A stretch of DNA of 64,000 nt from a bacterium (GTDB taxonomy: Bacteria; Bacteroidota; Bacteroidia; Chitinophagales; Saprospiraceae): NCBI GenBank assembly GCA_024742755.1, contig JANSXW010000014.1, forward strand, positions 1 through 64,000. Reading direction: 5' to 3'. Made by a program: the position numbers and the translations under genes. Below the pieces are notes generated by a model. The model saw only the letters and a program-made list of their open reading frames with translations. It was not told the DNA's origin and did not search any database. Below, in pieces: positions 36,454 through 45,507 of this stretch (within the stretch, counting starts at the first letter, position 1; each line of letters starts with the position of its first letter).

Positions 36454-37011
36454 ATGGCACTTACTGAATCAAAAATGATGCAACTGGGGACTGTAGCGCC
36501 CAACTTCAGCCTGGAGGATACCATCACCGGAGAGACTGTTCAGCTTGGTGATGTGGAATCGCCCCATGGCACGGTCATCCTTTTCCTGTGCAACCACTGC
36601 CCGTATGTTATCCACGTCAACCCGGAATTGGTGCGCCTCGCCAATGCCTACAAGAAAAAAGGGATTGGCTTTGCCGCCATTAGCGCCAACGATGCGGTGC
36701 AGTACCCTCAGGATGGGCCGGAGGCGATGAAAAAGACAGCTGCTAAAGCAGGCTACCCCTTCCCTTACCTTTATGACCAAACGCAGGAAGTAGCAAAAGC
36801 CTACGATGCCGCCTGCACGCCGGATATATTTGTATTTGACGGACGGGGAAGGCTGTACTACCGGGGCCGCCTCGACGGCTCCCGCCCCAACAACGATGTG
36901 CCACTGACTGGCGAAGACCTCCGGGCGGCACTCGATCACCTCCTTGCGGGCGACCCGCCACCGGAGCAGCAGTACCCCAGTGCGGGTTGCAACATTAAAT
37001 GGAAAAACTAA
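36454..37011 (+). CDS. Thioredoxin-fold peroxiredoxin-like protein (AhpC/TSA type)
   Basis: 185 residues, cytoplasmic. It opens with the peroxiredoxin-like GTVAPNFSLEDTITGETVQL and has a CxxC motif in FLCNHCPYV (Cys46, Cys49), then GIGFAAISANDAVQYP and the TPDIFVFD cis-proline region. This is the resilience-type thioredoxin family common in Bacteroidota, expected to act as a thiol oxidoreductase or peroxidase. Its stop interlocks with that of the convergent T9SS cargo gene (37008-37011). A structured RNA ends 76 bp upstream. Confidence 0.9.
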   Translation: MALTESKMMQLGTVAPNFSLEDTITGETVQLGDVESPHGTVILFLCNHCPYVIHVNPELVRLANAYKKKGIGFAAISANDAVQYPQDGPEAMKKTAAKAGYPFPYLYDQTQEVAKAYDAACTPDIFVFDGRGRLYYRGRLDGSRPNNDVPLTGEDLRAALDHLLAGDPPPEQQYPSAGCNIKWKN

Positions 37012-38708
37012 TGTGGTTTGACGAAGGGCAGCGTCCCCCGCTGCTCCTCTGCTTCCACTGTCAGATAGTACACACCTGCCGGTACATCAAAAGGGGCCGT
37101 AAAGATATTCCGGCCCCGGCTGACTGAAACGGCACCTTCACGGACGATCTTCCCCAGTGCGTTATGGCATGACCATTGCACCGTGCCGGCACGGTCCGCA
37201 ACATAAGCCCATTGCAGCTCCGCACCAACGGGGTTGGGAAATACCGAAATGTTATCCAGCAACCGGGGAGCCACCTTCGGGTAAATCCGGTTGATCAGCA
37301 GCCGGTCTTCCGGGCTGAGGCCGGAATCATCGAGCGTCCCGCCGTTCATGTATACATTGAGCAAAATGCCGGTTTCCTGCACGCCAACGCGCTCCAGGCG
37401 GCTCAGGGGCCCAAATTCCAGGTGGTTGCCGGGCTGTAAATCAATATAAGTTTGATTATCGGGGGATACCTCATGGTTCCAAAGCACTACCCGGTTGTTG
37501 ATAAACAGGCGGCTATCTTTGCCCAGCACAATTTGACCGCCTTTGCCGAGCCCCAGCAAGCCATCTCCATCTGCACCGTAGTGAAGGTCTGTGCCCGGCT
37601 GCACCTCCAATTCTGACCCGTTCAGAAACATCAAACAGGCCGTCTCCCCGCCGAAATCCAGGTGCCCGCCACCGTAGACCAGATTTGTGGAGCCATCGAA
37701 AACCAGGTCGATAATCACGCCCAGGCACCAATCCATCCCTTCATTGATGATATTCAATTCGTGCCGGACCGTGTCGCTGCCTTCAACAAGTGCTCCCCGC
37801 ACCTGCGTAAAGGGCTGAAAGCGTAGGTTGCCAAAATCGCCGGTGTACAAATTCAATTCCTGCGGAGTCGCAGGATTAATCTCCGGTTGTGCTTCAATGA
37901 AAAAGGGATGATCTGTACTTGGGTAGGTGGTATCTGCGTAAATCCCGAGATAATTTGCCGCCCAGGGTTCCCCTTCCACCACATCCCCTATTGTGGCATC
38001 ATAGGAAGCACCTGTAAAGGACCATTCCGGAAATATCAGCTGCGAAAAGAGGTTAGCTTCGTCGTATGTTCCCTCGACGTCACTGTAAAACAAGCGCAAT
38101 ATCTGCCCACTCAGGTCCTCCTCATCAAAGGTGAATTTGACGACAAAGGCTTCCAGGAACTGATCCTCGAAACGTTCCGTGGTAATGCAGCTTTCGATGT
38201 AGTAGTTAAAATTATCGCTATCAATGCCCGCTTTATAGGTACGGTCTGAACGCTCACCTTCTGTTTCTGCGGGGATATTAATCCGCGTAATCAGCCCGGA
38301 GCAAAGCCCGCCCGGGCAGTCCGTGCCCAATTTCAAAATACTGCCGGTATTAGGCTGTACATTGGATGCCGACAAGTAAATATGATTAGGTACGAGCCAT
38401 GGGTTTTGGATGTCCGTGCTCCTGATAAAGAGGGGCTGCTCCGGGTCAATTTGGCCTAAATCAATGGTAGGGTTGAAGCCATCGGCCTCCACCGTGATAC
38501 AACGGGTGCTGTCTACGGGGCCGTCCCATAGCCCGTTGGCCGTCTGGTAAATTTCCCAGCCCACCGGCCAAAGCACCGTTTCTGATTCATCATAGGGGCA
38601 GGGGCGGCTTTCCAGGTCGTTGTAGTAAATATTCTCCAGAAGTGACTGAGCGTGTAGCGCACACAGCCCGAAACAACTGGCTAGCAGTAAGGAATAAAGC
38701 TTTTTCAT
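37008..38708 (-). CDS. Secreted protein with type A T9SS sorting domain, unknown function
   Basis: 566 residues with a signal peptide (MKKLYSLLLASCFGLCALHAQ). The central part is beta-rich, with paired cysteines (DCPGGLCSG) and right-handed-helix-like runs (GSELEVQPGTDLHYGADGDG, KGGQIVLGKDSRLFINN) suggesting a solenoid or lectin-like surface. The last about 75 residues are a type A T9SS C-terminal domain (ISVFPNPVGAELQW, ALGKIVREG, VPAGVYYLTVEAE). It should be exported and attached to the cell surface. Its role is unknown; no enzymatic motif is visible. Confidence 0.85.
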   Translation of the reverse strand: MKKLYSLLLASCFGLCALHAQSLLENIYYNDLESRPCPYDESETVLWPVGWEIYQTANGLWDGPVDSTRCITVEADGFNPTIDLGQIDPEQPLFIRSTDIQNPWLVPNHIYLSASNVQPNTGSILKLGTDCPGGLCSGLITRINIPAETEGERSDRTYKAGIDSDNFNYYIESCITTERFEDQFLEAFVVKFTFDEEDLSGQILRLFYSDVEGTYDEANLFSQLIFPEWSFTGASYDATIGDVVEGEPWAANYLGIYADTTYPSTDHPFFIEAQPEINPATPQELNLYTGDFGNLRFQPFTQVRGALVEGSDTVRHELNIINEGMDWCLGVIIDLVFDGSTNLVYGGGHLDFGGETACLMFLNGSELEVQPGTDLHYGADGDGLLGLGKGGQIVLGKDSRLFINNRVVLWNHEVSPDNQTYIDLQPGNHLEFGPLSRLERVGVQETGILLNVYMNGGTLDDSGLSPEDRLLINRIYPKVAPRLLDNISVFPNPVGAELQWAYVADRAGTVQWSCHNALGKIVREGAVSVSRGRNIFTAPFDVPAGVYYLTVEAEEQRGTLPFVKPH

Positions 38709-38842
38709 ACGAAGTGGGTTTAGTTCAATTCAAGTTAGCCCCAAAGGCACTGTACTTCAACCCCAACTTTGTCTTGCGGATTGCCAGAACGGCAGATTGA
38801 ACGAAAATCCGGGCTGTACTGTTGATTGTCAAGCGAATACCG

Positions 38843-38850
38843 TACTTTTG
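38843..38850 (+). promoter_or_regulatory. -7 box (TACTTTTG) of mnmG with a -33 TTG
   Basis: A perfect TAnnTTTG match with TTG at 38822-38824, 18 nt upstream. The predicted start near 38856 lies after the ATG at 38826, which excludes that start and supports 38883. Confidence 0.6.
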
Positions 38851-38882
38851 CAAGTCCGAAAATTACAAGACCGATAACAATT

Positions 38883-40748
38883 ATGTTTCCAGAATACGAT
38901 GTGATTGTAGTGGGTGCCGGGCACTCCGGATGCGAAGCCGCAGTAGCTGCCGCTAACCTGGGCTCCAAAGTGATGCTCGCCACTATGAATATGAATACCA
39001 TCGCACAGATGTCCTGCAACCCGGCAATGGGCGGTGTGGCTAAAGGGCAGATTGTACGGGAGATTGACGCCCTGGGCGGTTACTCCGGTATTGTGACCGA
39101 TCATACGATGGTGCAGTTCCGCATGCTCAACCGTTCCAAAGGGCCTGCCATGTGGAGCCCTCGTGCCCAAAGCGACCGCATGCTCTTTGCAGCCAAATGG
39201 CGGGAGTTGCTGGAGCAGCACCCCAATATCGACTTCTGGCAGGAAATGGTCACGGGTATTGTAGTGAAAGATGGCCGGGCCACCGGTGTGCGCACAAGCC
39301 TGGGGCTGGAAATTCCGGCAAAGGCAGTCATCCTGACCAACGGCACTTTCCTCAACGGCATTATCCACATCGGTGAAAAGCAATTCGGTGGTGGCCGGGC
39401 GGGCGAGCGCGCCTCCAAAGGCATCACGGAGCAACTGGTAGAGCTGGGCTTCGAAGCCGGCCGCATGAAAACCGGTACCCCGCCCCGCCTCGACGGCCGC
39501 TCTATCGACTGGTCGCAACTGGAAGAACAGCCGGGCGATGAAGACCCGGGCAAGTTTTCCTATACCAATACCCCAAGGCTGCAAAAGCAGCGCCCCTGCC
39601 ACATCGCCTACACGAGTCAGGAGGTGCACGACACGCTGAAGGAAGGCTTTGACCGCTCCCCTATGTTCAACGGGCGTATTCAGGGGCTGGGGCCACGCTA
39701 CTGCCCTTCCATCGAAGATAAAATTGACCGCTTCGCCGACCGCGACCGGCATCAGCTTTTTGTGGAGCCCGAGGGTTGGAATACCGTTGAGATTTACGTC
39801 AACGGCTTTTCGTCCTCCCTGCCGGAGGATGTGCAGTACAAAGCTCTCCGGAAAATCCGGGGTTTTGAAAATGCCAAGATGTTCCGCCCGGGCTATGCCA
39901 TTGAATACGACTTCTTCCAGCCTACGCAGCTGAAGCTGACGCTGGAAACCAAGCTCGTCGACCGCCTCTACTTCGCCGGGCAGATCAATGGCACCACGGG
40001 TTACGAAGAGGCCGGCTGTCAGGGGCTGATCGCCGGTATCAACGCCCACCTTTCCATCAGGGAGGAGGCGCCTTTTGTGCTGCGCCGCTCCGATGGCTAC
40101 ATCGGTGTGCTGATCGACGACCTGGTCAACAAAGGCACCAAAGAGCCCTACCGCATGTTTACTTCCCGGGCCGAGTACCGCATCCTGCTCCGGCAGGACA
40201 ATGCCGACCTGCGCCTGACACCAATGGCACAGGAACTTGGCATCCAAGGTGCGGAGGAGCGCATGCAGCGCGTACTGGCCAAGCAGGAAGCCGGGGAAGC
40301 CATCAGCAAGTTTGCCCGCAAGCTCAGTGTGGAGCCCGGCGAAGTCAACCGCTACCTGGACAGCCTGGGTTCGCAGCCGCTTTCCCAAAAAGTGAAGCTG
40401 CACAGCCTCCTCCTGCGCCCGCATGTTGATATTGCCGGGCTGCGAACCGTCCTGCCTGCCCTGGATGAGTTCCTCGGCAACTACGAGCCCGAGTTTATCG
40501 AAACTGCCGAGACGGACATGAAGTACGAAGGCTACATCGAGCGCGAGCGCGAGCGGGCCGACAAGATGAACCGCCTCGAAAATGTCCGCCTTTTCGATAA
40601 CCTGGACTACGAGCAGCTGACCTCCCTCTCAAAAGAGGCCCGCGAGAAGCTGTCGCAAATCCGCCCGGAAACGGTAGGTCAGGCGAGCCGGATCAGCGGG
40701 GTCTCTCCGGCGGATATTTCAGTGTTGCTGGTGCATATGGGGCGTTAA
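38883..40748 (+). CDS. mnmG: tRNA U34 carboxymethylaminomethyl modification enzyme MnmG (GidA)
   Basis: 621 residues from the ATG at 38883 ([20 protein letters not shown]), the usual length. FAD-binding [10 protein letters not shown] is at about 11-20, and the family signatures [30 protein letters not shown] and the late [17 protein letters not shown] are all present. With MnmE it installs the cmnm5 group at wobble uridine 34 of tRNAs using FAD and folate. It has its own promoter and is followed by a 12-bp-stem hairpin. It marks the left, core-genome edge of an accessory island. Confidence 0.97.
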   Translation: MFPEYDVIVVGAGHSGCEAAVAAANLGSKVMLATMNMNTIAQMSCNPAMGGVAKGQIVREIDALGGYSGIVTDHTMVQFRMLNRSKGPAMWSPRAQSDRMLFAAKWRELLEQHPNIDFWQEMVTGIVVKDGRATGVRTSLGLEIPAKAVILTNGTFLNGIIHIGEKQFGGGRAGERASKGITEQLVELGFEAGRMKTGTPPRLDGRSIDWSQLEEQPGDEDPGKFSYTNTPRLQKQRPCHIAYTSQEVHDTLKEGFDRSPMFNGRIQGLGPRYCPSIEDKIDRFADRDRHQLFVEPEGWNTVEIYVNGFSSSLPEDVQYKALRKIRGFENAKMFRPGYAIEYDFFQPTQLKLTLETKLVDRLYFAGQINGTTGYEEAGCQGLIAGINAHLSIREEAPFVLRRSDGYIGVLIDDLVNKGTKEPYRMFTSRAEYRILLRQDNADLRLTPMAQELGIQGAEERMQRVLAKQEAGEAISKFARKLSVEPGEVNRYLDSLGSQPLSQKVKLHSLLLRPHVDIAGLRTVLPALDEFLGNYEPEFIETAETDMKYEGYIERERERADKMNRLENVRLFDNLDYEQLTSLSKEAREKLSQIRPETVGQASRISGVSPADISVLLVHMGR

Positions 40749-40755
40749 CTGGAGA

Positions 40756-40792
40756 CAGATAGAAAGCGCTTTATAGCTGTGCTTTCTATCTG
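40756..40792 (+). other. Perfect 12-bp hairpin after mnmG
   Basis: CAGATAGAAAGC / GCTTTCTATCTG with a 13-nt loop, beginning 8 bp after the mnmG stop. There is no T-run, so it may protect the mRNA end or act as a weak terminator between mnmG and the convergent caspase gene. Confidence 0.55.
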
Positions 40793-40831
40793 GCCAATGC
40801 CCTCAACCTGGTGCCAACCTTCCATTTATGC

Positions 40832-42265
40832 TCACTTAAGAACCACTCTAAATTCCGTTTGCCCGGCAATGGGTATCTCCCGGCGTTTGTATCCTGTATA
40901 GCTAAATATTAAAATTTCTGCCGCAAGAGGCAAAGTAAGAGAAAAAGAACCATCAAGATCCGTAACCGTGCCTGTGTGTGACCCTTTGACTAATACATTG
41001 GCTCCAATCAATGGCTGCCCTTTCTTGTCTACGACTGTGCCCGAGACCACAATACGTTGATCAGGGTCAGGCTTGAGGACGACGTTATAGCTTTCCTGGT
41101 TTGATAAACGGACTACCTCTGTGAGATAATATTTTTTGCTTATTTCAATGGTCTTAGTTTTGTAGGGAAGCTCTAGTTCAAATGCTCCTCTATGATCCGT
41201 TTGAACTTCCAAATCCCCACCAGGCACATACAGGTAAGCTCTTATCAATGGATTGCCCCGATCATCTGTTACTTTGCCTCTTATTTTCCTGGGGCGTTTC
41301 TCTAATTCAAACTGATTGATCTTTGCCTGTGCCTGCGCCCGGTAGCGCCCGTTGGGGTACATCTGCAGGTAGAAAGCGTAGGCTTCCACGGTATTCAATT
41401 GTTGCGCCTGTGCCCAGAGTTGCACCTCTCCCCCATCTGTATTACTGCTGACAGCACCCCTACCCTGGCAAGCCGAGCGATGCACAAACACAAAGCCGCC
41501 ATCACCATGGCCGGTGAAGGAGCCGTCTTCAGGCTTCGGCGTTTCGATGCTGCCCATGTGGTAACGTAAATCACGCATACGCACTACCCCTTTTTCCTGC
41601 CCCTGCCGCAGCGCCGTCAGCCAGCGGCGGGCGAAGAGAGAGCGGGCTGGGGTTCGCTGCTCTTTACTGCCAGAGGTGAAGTAGAGTCGGGTAGGGTACG
41701 CCAGGGCACGTTCTACCTGATCAGCGCAGTCCGCATCGGCTTCCCAGGGCGTACCACCGGGCTCGCCCTTGAAGCGGTCGCCAAAGGCACCGGAGTAGCA
41801 GGCGTCAAGTGCCAGGAGTACGTGCTTGCTTCGGCACTTGGTCACCCGGCGGCCCAGCTCGGCGTAGCTCAGCCAGGTGTCGCCGTAGGTGTCCCGCAGC
41901 TTCCCATTGTGCGGCACGAGGAAACCTTCGTCAGCAGTGGCGTCGTAGTAGCCGTGGGTGGAGAAGAAGTAGAGCACCTGGTCGTTGGGGCGTACGCGGG
42001 CGTTCCACTTTGCGATTTCATTCTTAATGTCTGCCTTGCTGGGATTCTTGATGTAGTGGGGCTGGAAGCCGTAGTCCGACTGCAATAAAGCACCAATAGC
42101 TTTGACCTCCTCTTCGGTCTCCGGCAGGGCGGTCCAGCCATTGTCAAAGGAGGTGCAATAGAAGAAAATGGCGTAGTCTTTGCCATCCCGCAGGGCAGAC
42201 TGGGCAGAAAGGGTATAACTGCAAAACAGCACTAAAATGAAAGGCAGTATGTAGGGTTTAGTCAT
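40832..42265 (-). CDS. Exported caspase-like (C14) protein with two carboxypeptidase-regulatory-like domains
   Basis: 477 residues with a signal peptide (MTKPYILPFILVLFCSYTLSAQ). The caspase-fold domain (about 28-265) has the catalytic dyad His104 (YFFSTHGYY) and Cys156 (LALDACYSGAFGDR). A helical linker (QLWAQAQQLNTVEAYAFYLQ, YPNGRYRAQAQAK) follows and is shared with the caspase-FGE protein. Two CarboxypepD_reg-like beta-sandwiches finish it (KVTDDRGNPLIRAYLYVPGG and VVDKKGQPLIGANVLVKG). Cleavage after Arg/Lys is typical of metacaspase-like enzymes, but the substrate here is unknown. The signal peptide places it in the periplasm, unlike cytoplasmic defence caspases. It has its own promoter. 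Confidence 0.88.
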   Translation of the reverse strand: MTKPYILPFILVLFCSYTLSAQSALRDGKDYAIFFYCTSFDNGWTALPETEEEVKAIGALLQSDYGFQPHYIKNPSKADIKNEIAKWNARVRPNDQVLYFFSTHGYYDATADEGFLVPHNGKLRDTYGDTWLSYAELGRRVTKCRSKHVLLALDACYSGAFGDRFKGEPGGTPWEADADCADQVERALAYPTRLYFTSGSKEQRTPARSLFARRWLTALRQGQEKGVVRMRDLRYHMGSIETPKPEDGSFTGHGDGGFVFVHRSACQGRGAVSSNTDGGEVQLWAQAQQLNTVEAYAFYLQMYPNGRYRAQAQAKINQFELEKRPRKIRGKVTDDRGNPLIRAYLYVPGGDLEVQTDHRGAFELELPYKTKTIEISKKYYLTEVVRLSNQESYNVVLKPDPDQRIVVSGTVVDKKGQPLIGANVLVKGSHTGTVTDLDGSFSLTLPLAAEILIFSYTGYKRREIPIAGQTEFRVVLK

Positions 42266-42289
42266 AGCGCAGAAGGTTTAGGCACTGTG

Positions 42290-42297
42290 CAAAAGTA
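42290..42297 (-). promoter_or_regulatory. -7 box (TACTTTTG) of the caspase gene at 40832
   Basis: A perfect TAnnTTTG match on the minus strand, 24 nt upstream of the ATG. It separates this gene from the toxin-antitoxin pair. Confidence 0.5.
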
Positions 42298-42318
42298 CAC
42301 AAATCATGGGGGAAGTTC

Positions 42319-42819
42319 TTAGTCCTTATTCCCTATTACCTCTTCGCCATGCTTAGTCAAAATACTGTTCAGCAAGTTTAGACCGTAATACCTGTTGTGA
42401 TTCAGAAATCGTTCAAACAATGGCCTTAACTCCTCCACAAGCCCCTTATCCTTAGCTACAGAGAGGACGCCAATCGTTCCGATGCAATTGATCCCCAAGT
42501 TCTCAGCAATCCTTCGGGCCTTTTTGTCGTCGATCAAAAGGTAGTTAGCATTAATCTCCCTGTATAAAACGACGGACTCCGACTCGCCATAATCCATTAC
42601 AAAAGTCAATTCATTGAATCCGGATATTATTCTTACCCGGTCTTTGAAGAAGCCGGCTATTCGATCGTAATACTCCGTCTCTTTGTCTTTAGTGATTTCT
42701 TCCCAGACCGCTTTGGGAATCGCAATTTCATCAAAAACGACTTCTAAAATACTCAGTTTATCAATAACTGCTAGAGAGAAAATAGGACCGGAGTCCGAGA
42801 TGACCAAGCCTTCACTCAT
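42319..42819 (-). CDS. DUF3368 PIN-like toxin
   Basis: 166 residues. The N-terminus VISDSGPIFSLA carries the first PIN aspartate, and further acidic residues are in AVWEEITKD, MDYGESESVVLYRE and LLIDDKKARRIAENLG, the arrangement of DUF3368/VapC-like nucleases. The C-terminal helix pair (FERFLNHNRYYGLNLLNSIL) is also typical. Such proteins cut RNA when not held by their partner. The start is 2 bp after the antitoxin stop. Confidence 0.88.
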   Translation of the reverse strand: MSEGLVISDSGPIFSLAVIDKLSILEVVFDEIAIPKAVWEEITKDKETEYYDRIAGFFKDRVRIISGFNELTFVMDYGESESVVLYREINANYLLIDDKKARRIAENLGINCIGTIGVLSVAKDKGLVEELRPLFERFLNHNRYYGLNLLNSILTKHGEEVIGNKD

Positions 42820-42821
42820 AG

Positions 42822-43082
42822 TTATTTCAGCTTTTCTATATCTCCCAATATATCATCCAGTTCTAGAAGGGAAATAGGTATTTTATGCTCAGAGAGGAGT
42901 GTCTCAAACTGTAAACGGGATAATTCCGCAATTTGGGCCGCTTTACCGATCGTTACTTTTTGTTGAGCATATAGCTGAATCGCCAGCGATATTTTTATAC
43001 GTTTTTTCAGCTCTTCTTCAGATTCATTTAAAGTCAGCAGGATATCTGCCGGCAGGTCAATATTAATCGTGTGTAGCGTCAT
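42822..43082 (-). CDS. UPF0175-family antitoxin
   Basis: 86 residues. The family layout is INIDLPADILLTLN, a helical KKRIKISLAIQLYAQQKVTIGKAAQIAELS containing a helix-turn-helix-like segment, then FETLLSEHKIPISL. UPF0175 genes are regularly paired with DUF3368 genes as toxin-antitoxin modules, and the order here (antitoxin first, 2-bp spacing) fits. It probably also represses the operon. Confidence 0.88.
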   Translation of the reverse strand: MTLHTINIDLPADILLTLNESEEELKKRIKISLAIQLYAQQKVTIGKAAQIAELSRLQFETLLSEHKIPISLLELDDILGDIEKLK

Positions 43083-43190
43083 AACCCATTTTTTTTATCA
43101 AACAGCACTAAGTTAACAACTATTTTTGACCAGCCTGAGTTCCTTTTCCCATTGTTACAGGATAAGCCTTAGAGATGCTGAGCAACTGTA

Positions 43191-43198
43191 TATTTTTG
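43191..43198 (+). promoter_or_regulatory. Candidate -7 box (TATTTTTG) for the operon at 43311
   Basis: A perfect TAnnTTTG match, 113 nt before the first ATG. The spacing gives a leader of about 105 nt; no clear -33. Confidence 0.35.
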
Positions 43199-43310
43199 GT
43201 ATTAAGGTTGCGCTCACAGCACTGCATTCTTGCAAATCACCTTCGGCAAACAATGTTTTCCTTTCAAATTGATGACAGTTTTCCCTATTTTGGAGTCAAA
43301 ATCCGGCTAA

Positions 43311-44306
43311 ATGAAAAAACACTATGCCCTGTTGACATTCCTTTTTTTTGGCCTGCTGCAACTTCAAGCGCAGGTATTCCTGGGCGACGACACCGATTTC
43401 TTTAACAAAAAAGCCCGCCTTTACCAGCGCTGGCTTGATGCCAAAGGCTATGGCGAAGTACTCAAAGTAGACGAAGCCAAACTCGCGAAAAACGGCATGG
43501 AACTAGAGCTCTGGCTCAGCTTGCGCACGACCGACCCTGACAAAGGCGCTGCTCTCTGGCAAGAACTACAGCAACGCTTGACAGCGCAGGAAGGCGGGGA
43601 ATCGCTGGACGAAACCCTCTACTACACTTTCGTCCGCTTCATGGAAATCCCACCGGCGCAGGGCAACATACAGGTCTACCTGCCGGCAGCATCGGGCAGT
43701 GGCTACAACCCCTGCTTCTACTATTGGATTTGGGAAGCAGACAATGCCATACAGACCAAAAGCCGCATCAACGCCTGCAAAGCACAGACGCTCAATATCC
43801 CGGTAGAGCTGCCGAGGGTAGAGCAGGCGGTGGGCACATCCGAAGTCGCCATCGAACAAAGGCGCAGCCGACAAGATGTATTTGATGCTGTACTACGGTA
43901 CGCCCGGCAGCGGTACGAACAGCCAAAAGAGGGCTGTGATGGCAGGGAGCCCGAAGTAGAAGAAACCGATTTCAACAACAAGTACGTCCTCAAATTCCAC
44001 GTCTCCGACCTCTGCCGTGAAGTACTAACTGACGAAGAACAGTCGCTATGGTGCGACTTCGTAGAGCTATGGTGGGGCGACTGCAACGATATGCGCCGCG
44101 AGCGCCTGGAATTCACATTCCACTACACGCCTACCGATGAGGGCTACCTGCTGACGGGCAGCCTGACGGGCAAGTTTGGCTCCGGTGTGTACAAGCCCCG
44201 CACTAGCGGTTATATGGATATGGAGCCCGACTTTGAAGACGATTTCCTCATCCCCTACGTCAACCGCTTTCAGCAGGACCTGAAACGTTATCTGGAACGC
44301 CCCTAG
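43311..44306 (+). CDS. Exported protein of unknown function, first in operon with the EAD11-like gene
   Basis: 331 residues with a signal peptide (MKKHYALLTFLFFGLLQLQAQ) and no lipobox. The body is acidic and aromatic, with five cysteines after the signal peptide (for example PCFYYWIWEADNA and LWCDFVELWWGDCND) and a late FTFHYTPTDEGYLLTGSLTGKFG beta segment. I recognise no domain. It ends 3 bp before the next ATG, so the two are translated together. Its periplasmic location, next to an inner-membrane protein and exported caspases, suggests a sensing or accessory role, but that is inference. Confidence 0.75.
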   Translation: MKKHYALLTFLFFGLLQLQAQVFLGDDTDFFNKKARLYQRWLDAKGYGEVLKVDEAKLAKNGMELELWLSLRTTDPDKGAALWQELQQRLTAQEGGESLDETLYYTFVRFMEIPPAQGNIQVYLPAASGSGYNPCFYYWIWEADNAIQTKSRINACKAQTLNIPVELPRVEQAVGTSEVAIEQRRSRQDVFDAVLRYARQRYEQPKEGCDGREPEVEETDFNNKYVLKFHVSDLCREVLTDEEQSLWCDFVELWWGDCNDMRRERLEFTFHYTPTDEGYLLTGSLTGKFGSGVYKPRTSGYMDMEPDFEDDFLIPYVNRFQQDLKRYLERP

Positions 44307-44309
44307 ATC

Positions 44310-45011
44310 ATGAAGCACACCAAATCCTCCATCCGGCAACTCATCACGCAGGGAAAGCTCGAAGCCGCCAATGCCGCTGCTCTCGAATACGCCGAGTACT
44401 CCGGGCTAAGCGACATCGCCAATGCCCTCACCGTACTCGGAAGCCGTGCCCAAGACCACCACGAGAAGTGGAATGCCGGGCTGATCTCCTACGAGGCGTA
44501 CTCCCGCGCCCACGCCCAGATCACCCACAGCCTCACCGACTGGGTGAGCCGCCTGCCGGATGAGCCCACGCCGGGCAAAAAGCGCCGCCGCCTGCTTACC
44601 GAGGCGACTTTTAAGAAACGCCTGTTTTACCTGCTCTGCCTCATCAAGGTAGCCGTCATCCTGCGGCTGGCTTACCACTGGAGCACCGGCGGCTTCAGCA
44701 ATGATCAATTTCAGGGTACGGTGGCACTACTGGCCCCTGCCCTGGCCGCCTACATCTCCGTGATGGTGGCCGACTACCTGCGGCAGCACCACAAAGGGCC
44801 GGAGCCGCCCCGGTATATTTCGGGCCCGCTGGTTACCTTCTCCTATTTTTTGATGCCGATCTACGGGCTGCTGCTCTTGCTCTTCATTGAGCTGAAGGCC
44901 AAGTCTGCCTTCTCCTTCGCGGAGATGAATACCTGGCTGGCGCTGGTGGAAAGTGTGTTGGGGGCCTATGTGGGGCAGATTGTGTTTGCTTTTTTTCGGA
45001 AGGGGGGGTGA
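44310..45011 (+). CDS. EAD11-like effector-associated domain fused to four membrane helices
   Basis: 233 residues. Residues 1-83 match the pattern I know for effector-associated domain 11: SIRQLITQGKLEAANAAAL, a middle helix ending LGSRAQDHHEKW, then NAGLISYEAYSRAHAQITHS and LTDWVSRL. EADs are small death-domain-like adaptors that join sensors to effectors in bacterial conflict systems. A basic linker (GKKRRRLL) leads to four hydrophobic helices (about 103-123, 137-157, 171-194, 207-229). It could recruit a cytoplasmic EAD partner to the membrane or itself perturb it; no partner EAD gene is in the window. The 3' end has a G7 run. Confidence 0.72.
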   Translation: MKHTKSSIRQLITQGKLEAANAAALEYAEYSGLSDIANALTVLGSRAQDHHEKWNAGLISYEAYSRAHAQITHSLTDWVSRLPDEPTPGKKRRRLLTEATFKKRLFYLLCLIKVAVILRLAYHWSTGGFSNDQFQGTVALLAPALAAYISVMVADYLRQHHKGPEPPRYISGPLVTFSYFLMPIYGLLLLLFIELKAKSAFSFAEMNTWLALVESVLGAYVGQIVFAFFRKGG

Positions 45012-45073
45012 GAAATTTTTGTTATTTTTTTCAGGAACCGACCGAACGACCGAATCGACCCCATGCTGACTGC

Positions 45074-45268
45074 TCCTCCACCTAGCCCCCGCCAGAGAGG
45101 GAAAGTTGTTGCGCTTGGCGTTGAGGCGTTTGAGCTGTACCCAAGGTTTTTTACGCTTCATTCCTACTTCCCAGAGCAACGCCTCACCGGCTTAATACTC
45201 AAGAGCAGAGTACCAACTTATGCATCATCTCCCCCAACATCACGGGCAACGCGTCTCCCCCGTGCCCC
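45074..45268. repeat. MITE-like repeat, copy A (right end degenerate)
   Basis: The left end CCTCCACCTAGCCCCCGCC and internal blocks ACGCTTC, CAGAGCAACGC and ATCACGGGCAACGCGTCTCCCCC match copies B and C. The right terminal palindrome is lost (GTGCCCCAACG instead). No gene lies here. Confidence 0.75.
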
Positions 45269-45296
45269 AACGCTGTAGCCAGCTATGGCGCTATCT

Positions 45297-45507
45297 TCCA
45301 CCCCCTGAATCCCCCGCCAGCGGGGGACAGAGCGCTGCGCTTGAGGCAGGGGCGTTGGAGCTGAGCGCAGGGGTTCTACGCTTCATACACACCGTGCAGA
45401 GCAACGCACATAGCTAGATAGTTAGAAGCAAGGGGCCAAACTTACTCTCCATCCCCAGCATCACGGGCAACGCGTCTCCCCCGCTGGCGGGGGCAGGGGG
45501 GTGGACT
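45297..45507. repeat. MITE-like repeat, copy B (most complete)
   Basis: About 211 bp with near-perfect terminal inverted repeats. The left end is TCCACCCCCTG plus the palindrome CCCCCGCCAGCGGGGG; the right end is its reverse complement, ending CAGGGGGGTGGA. Each end can also fold alone as a hairpin. No transposase is encoded. The right 65 bp also encode the C-terminus of the DUF559 protein. Confidence 0.82.

Noticed and set aside
38829-40424. 531-codon open frame on the minus strand opposite mnmG
   Set aside because: mnmG has full family signatures in the other strand; the antisense frame has no protein-like motif.
45063-45417. Short open frames across repeat copies A and B
   Set aside because: They translate the repeats themselves and are not conserved between copies.
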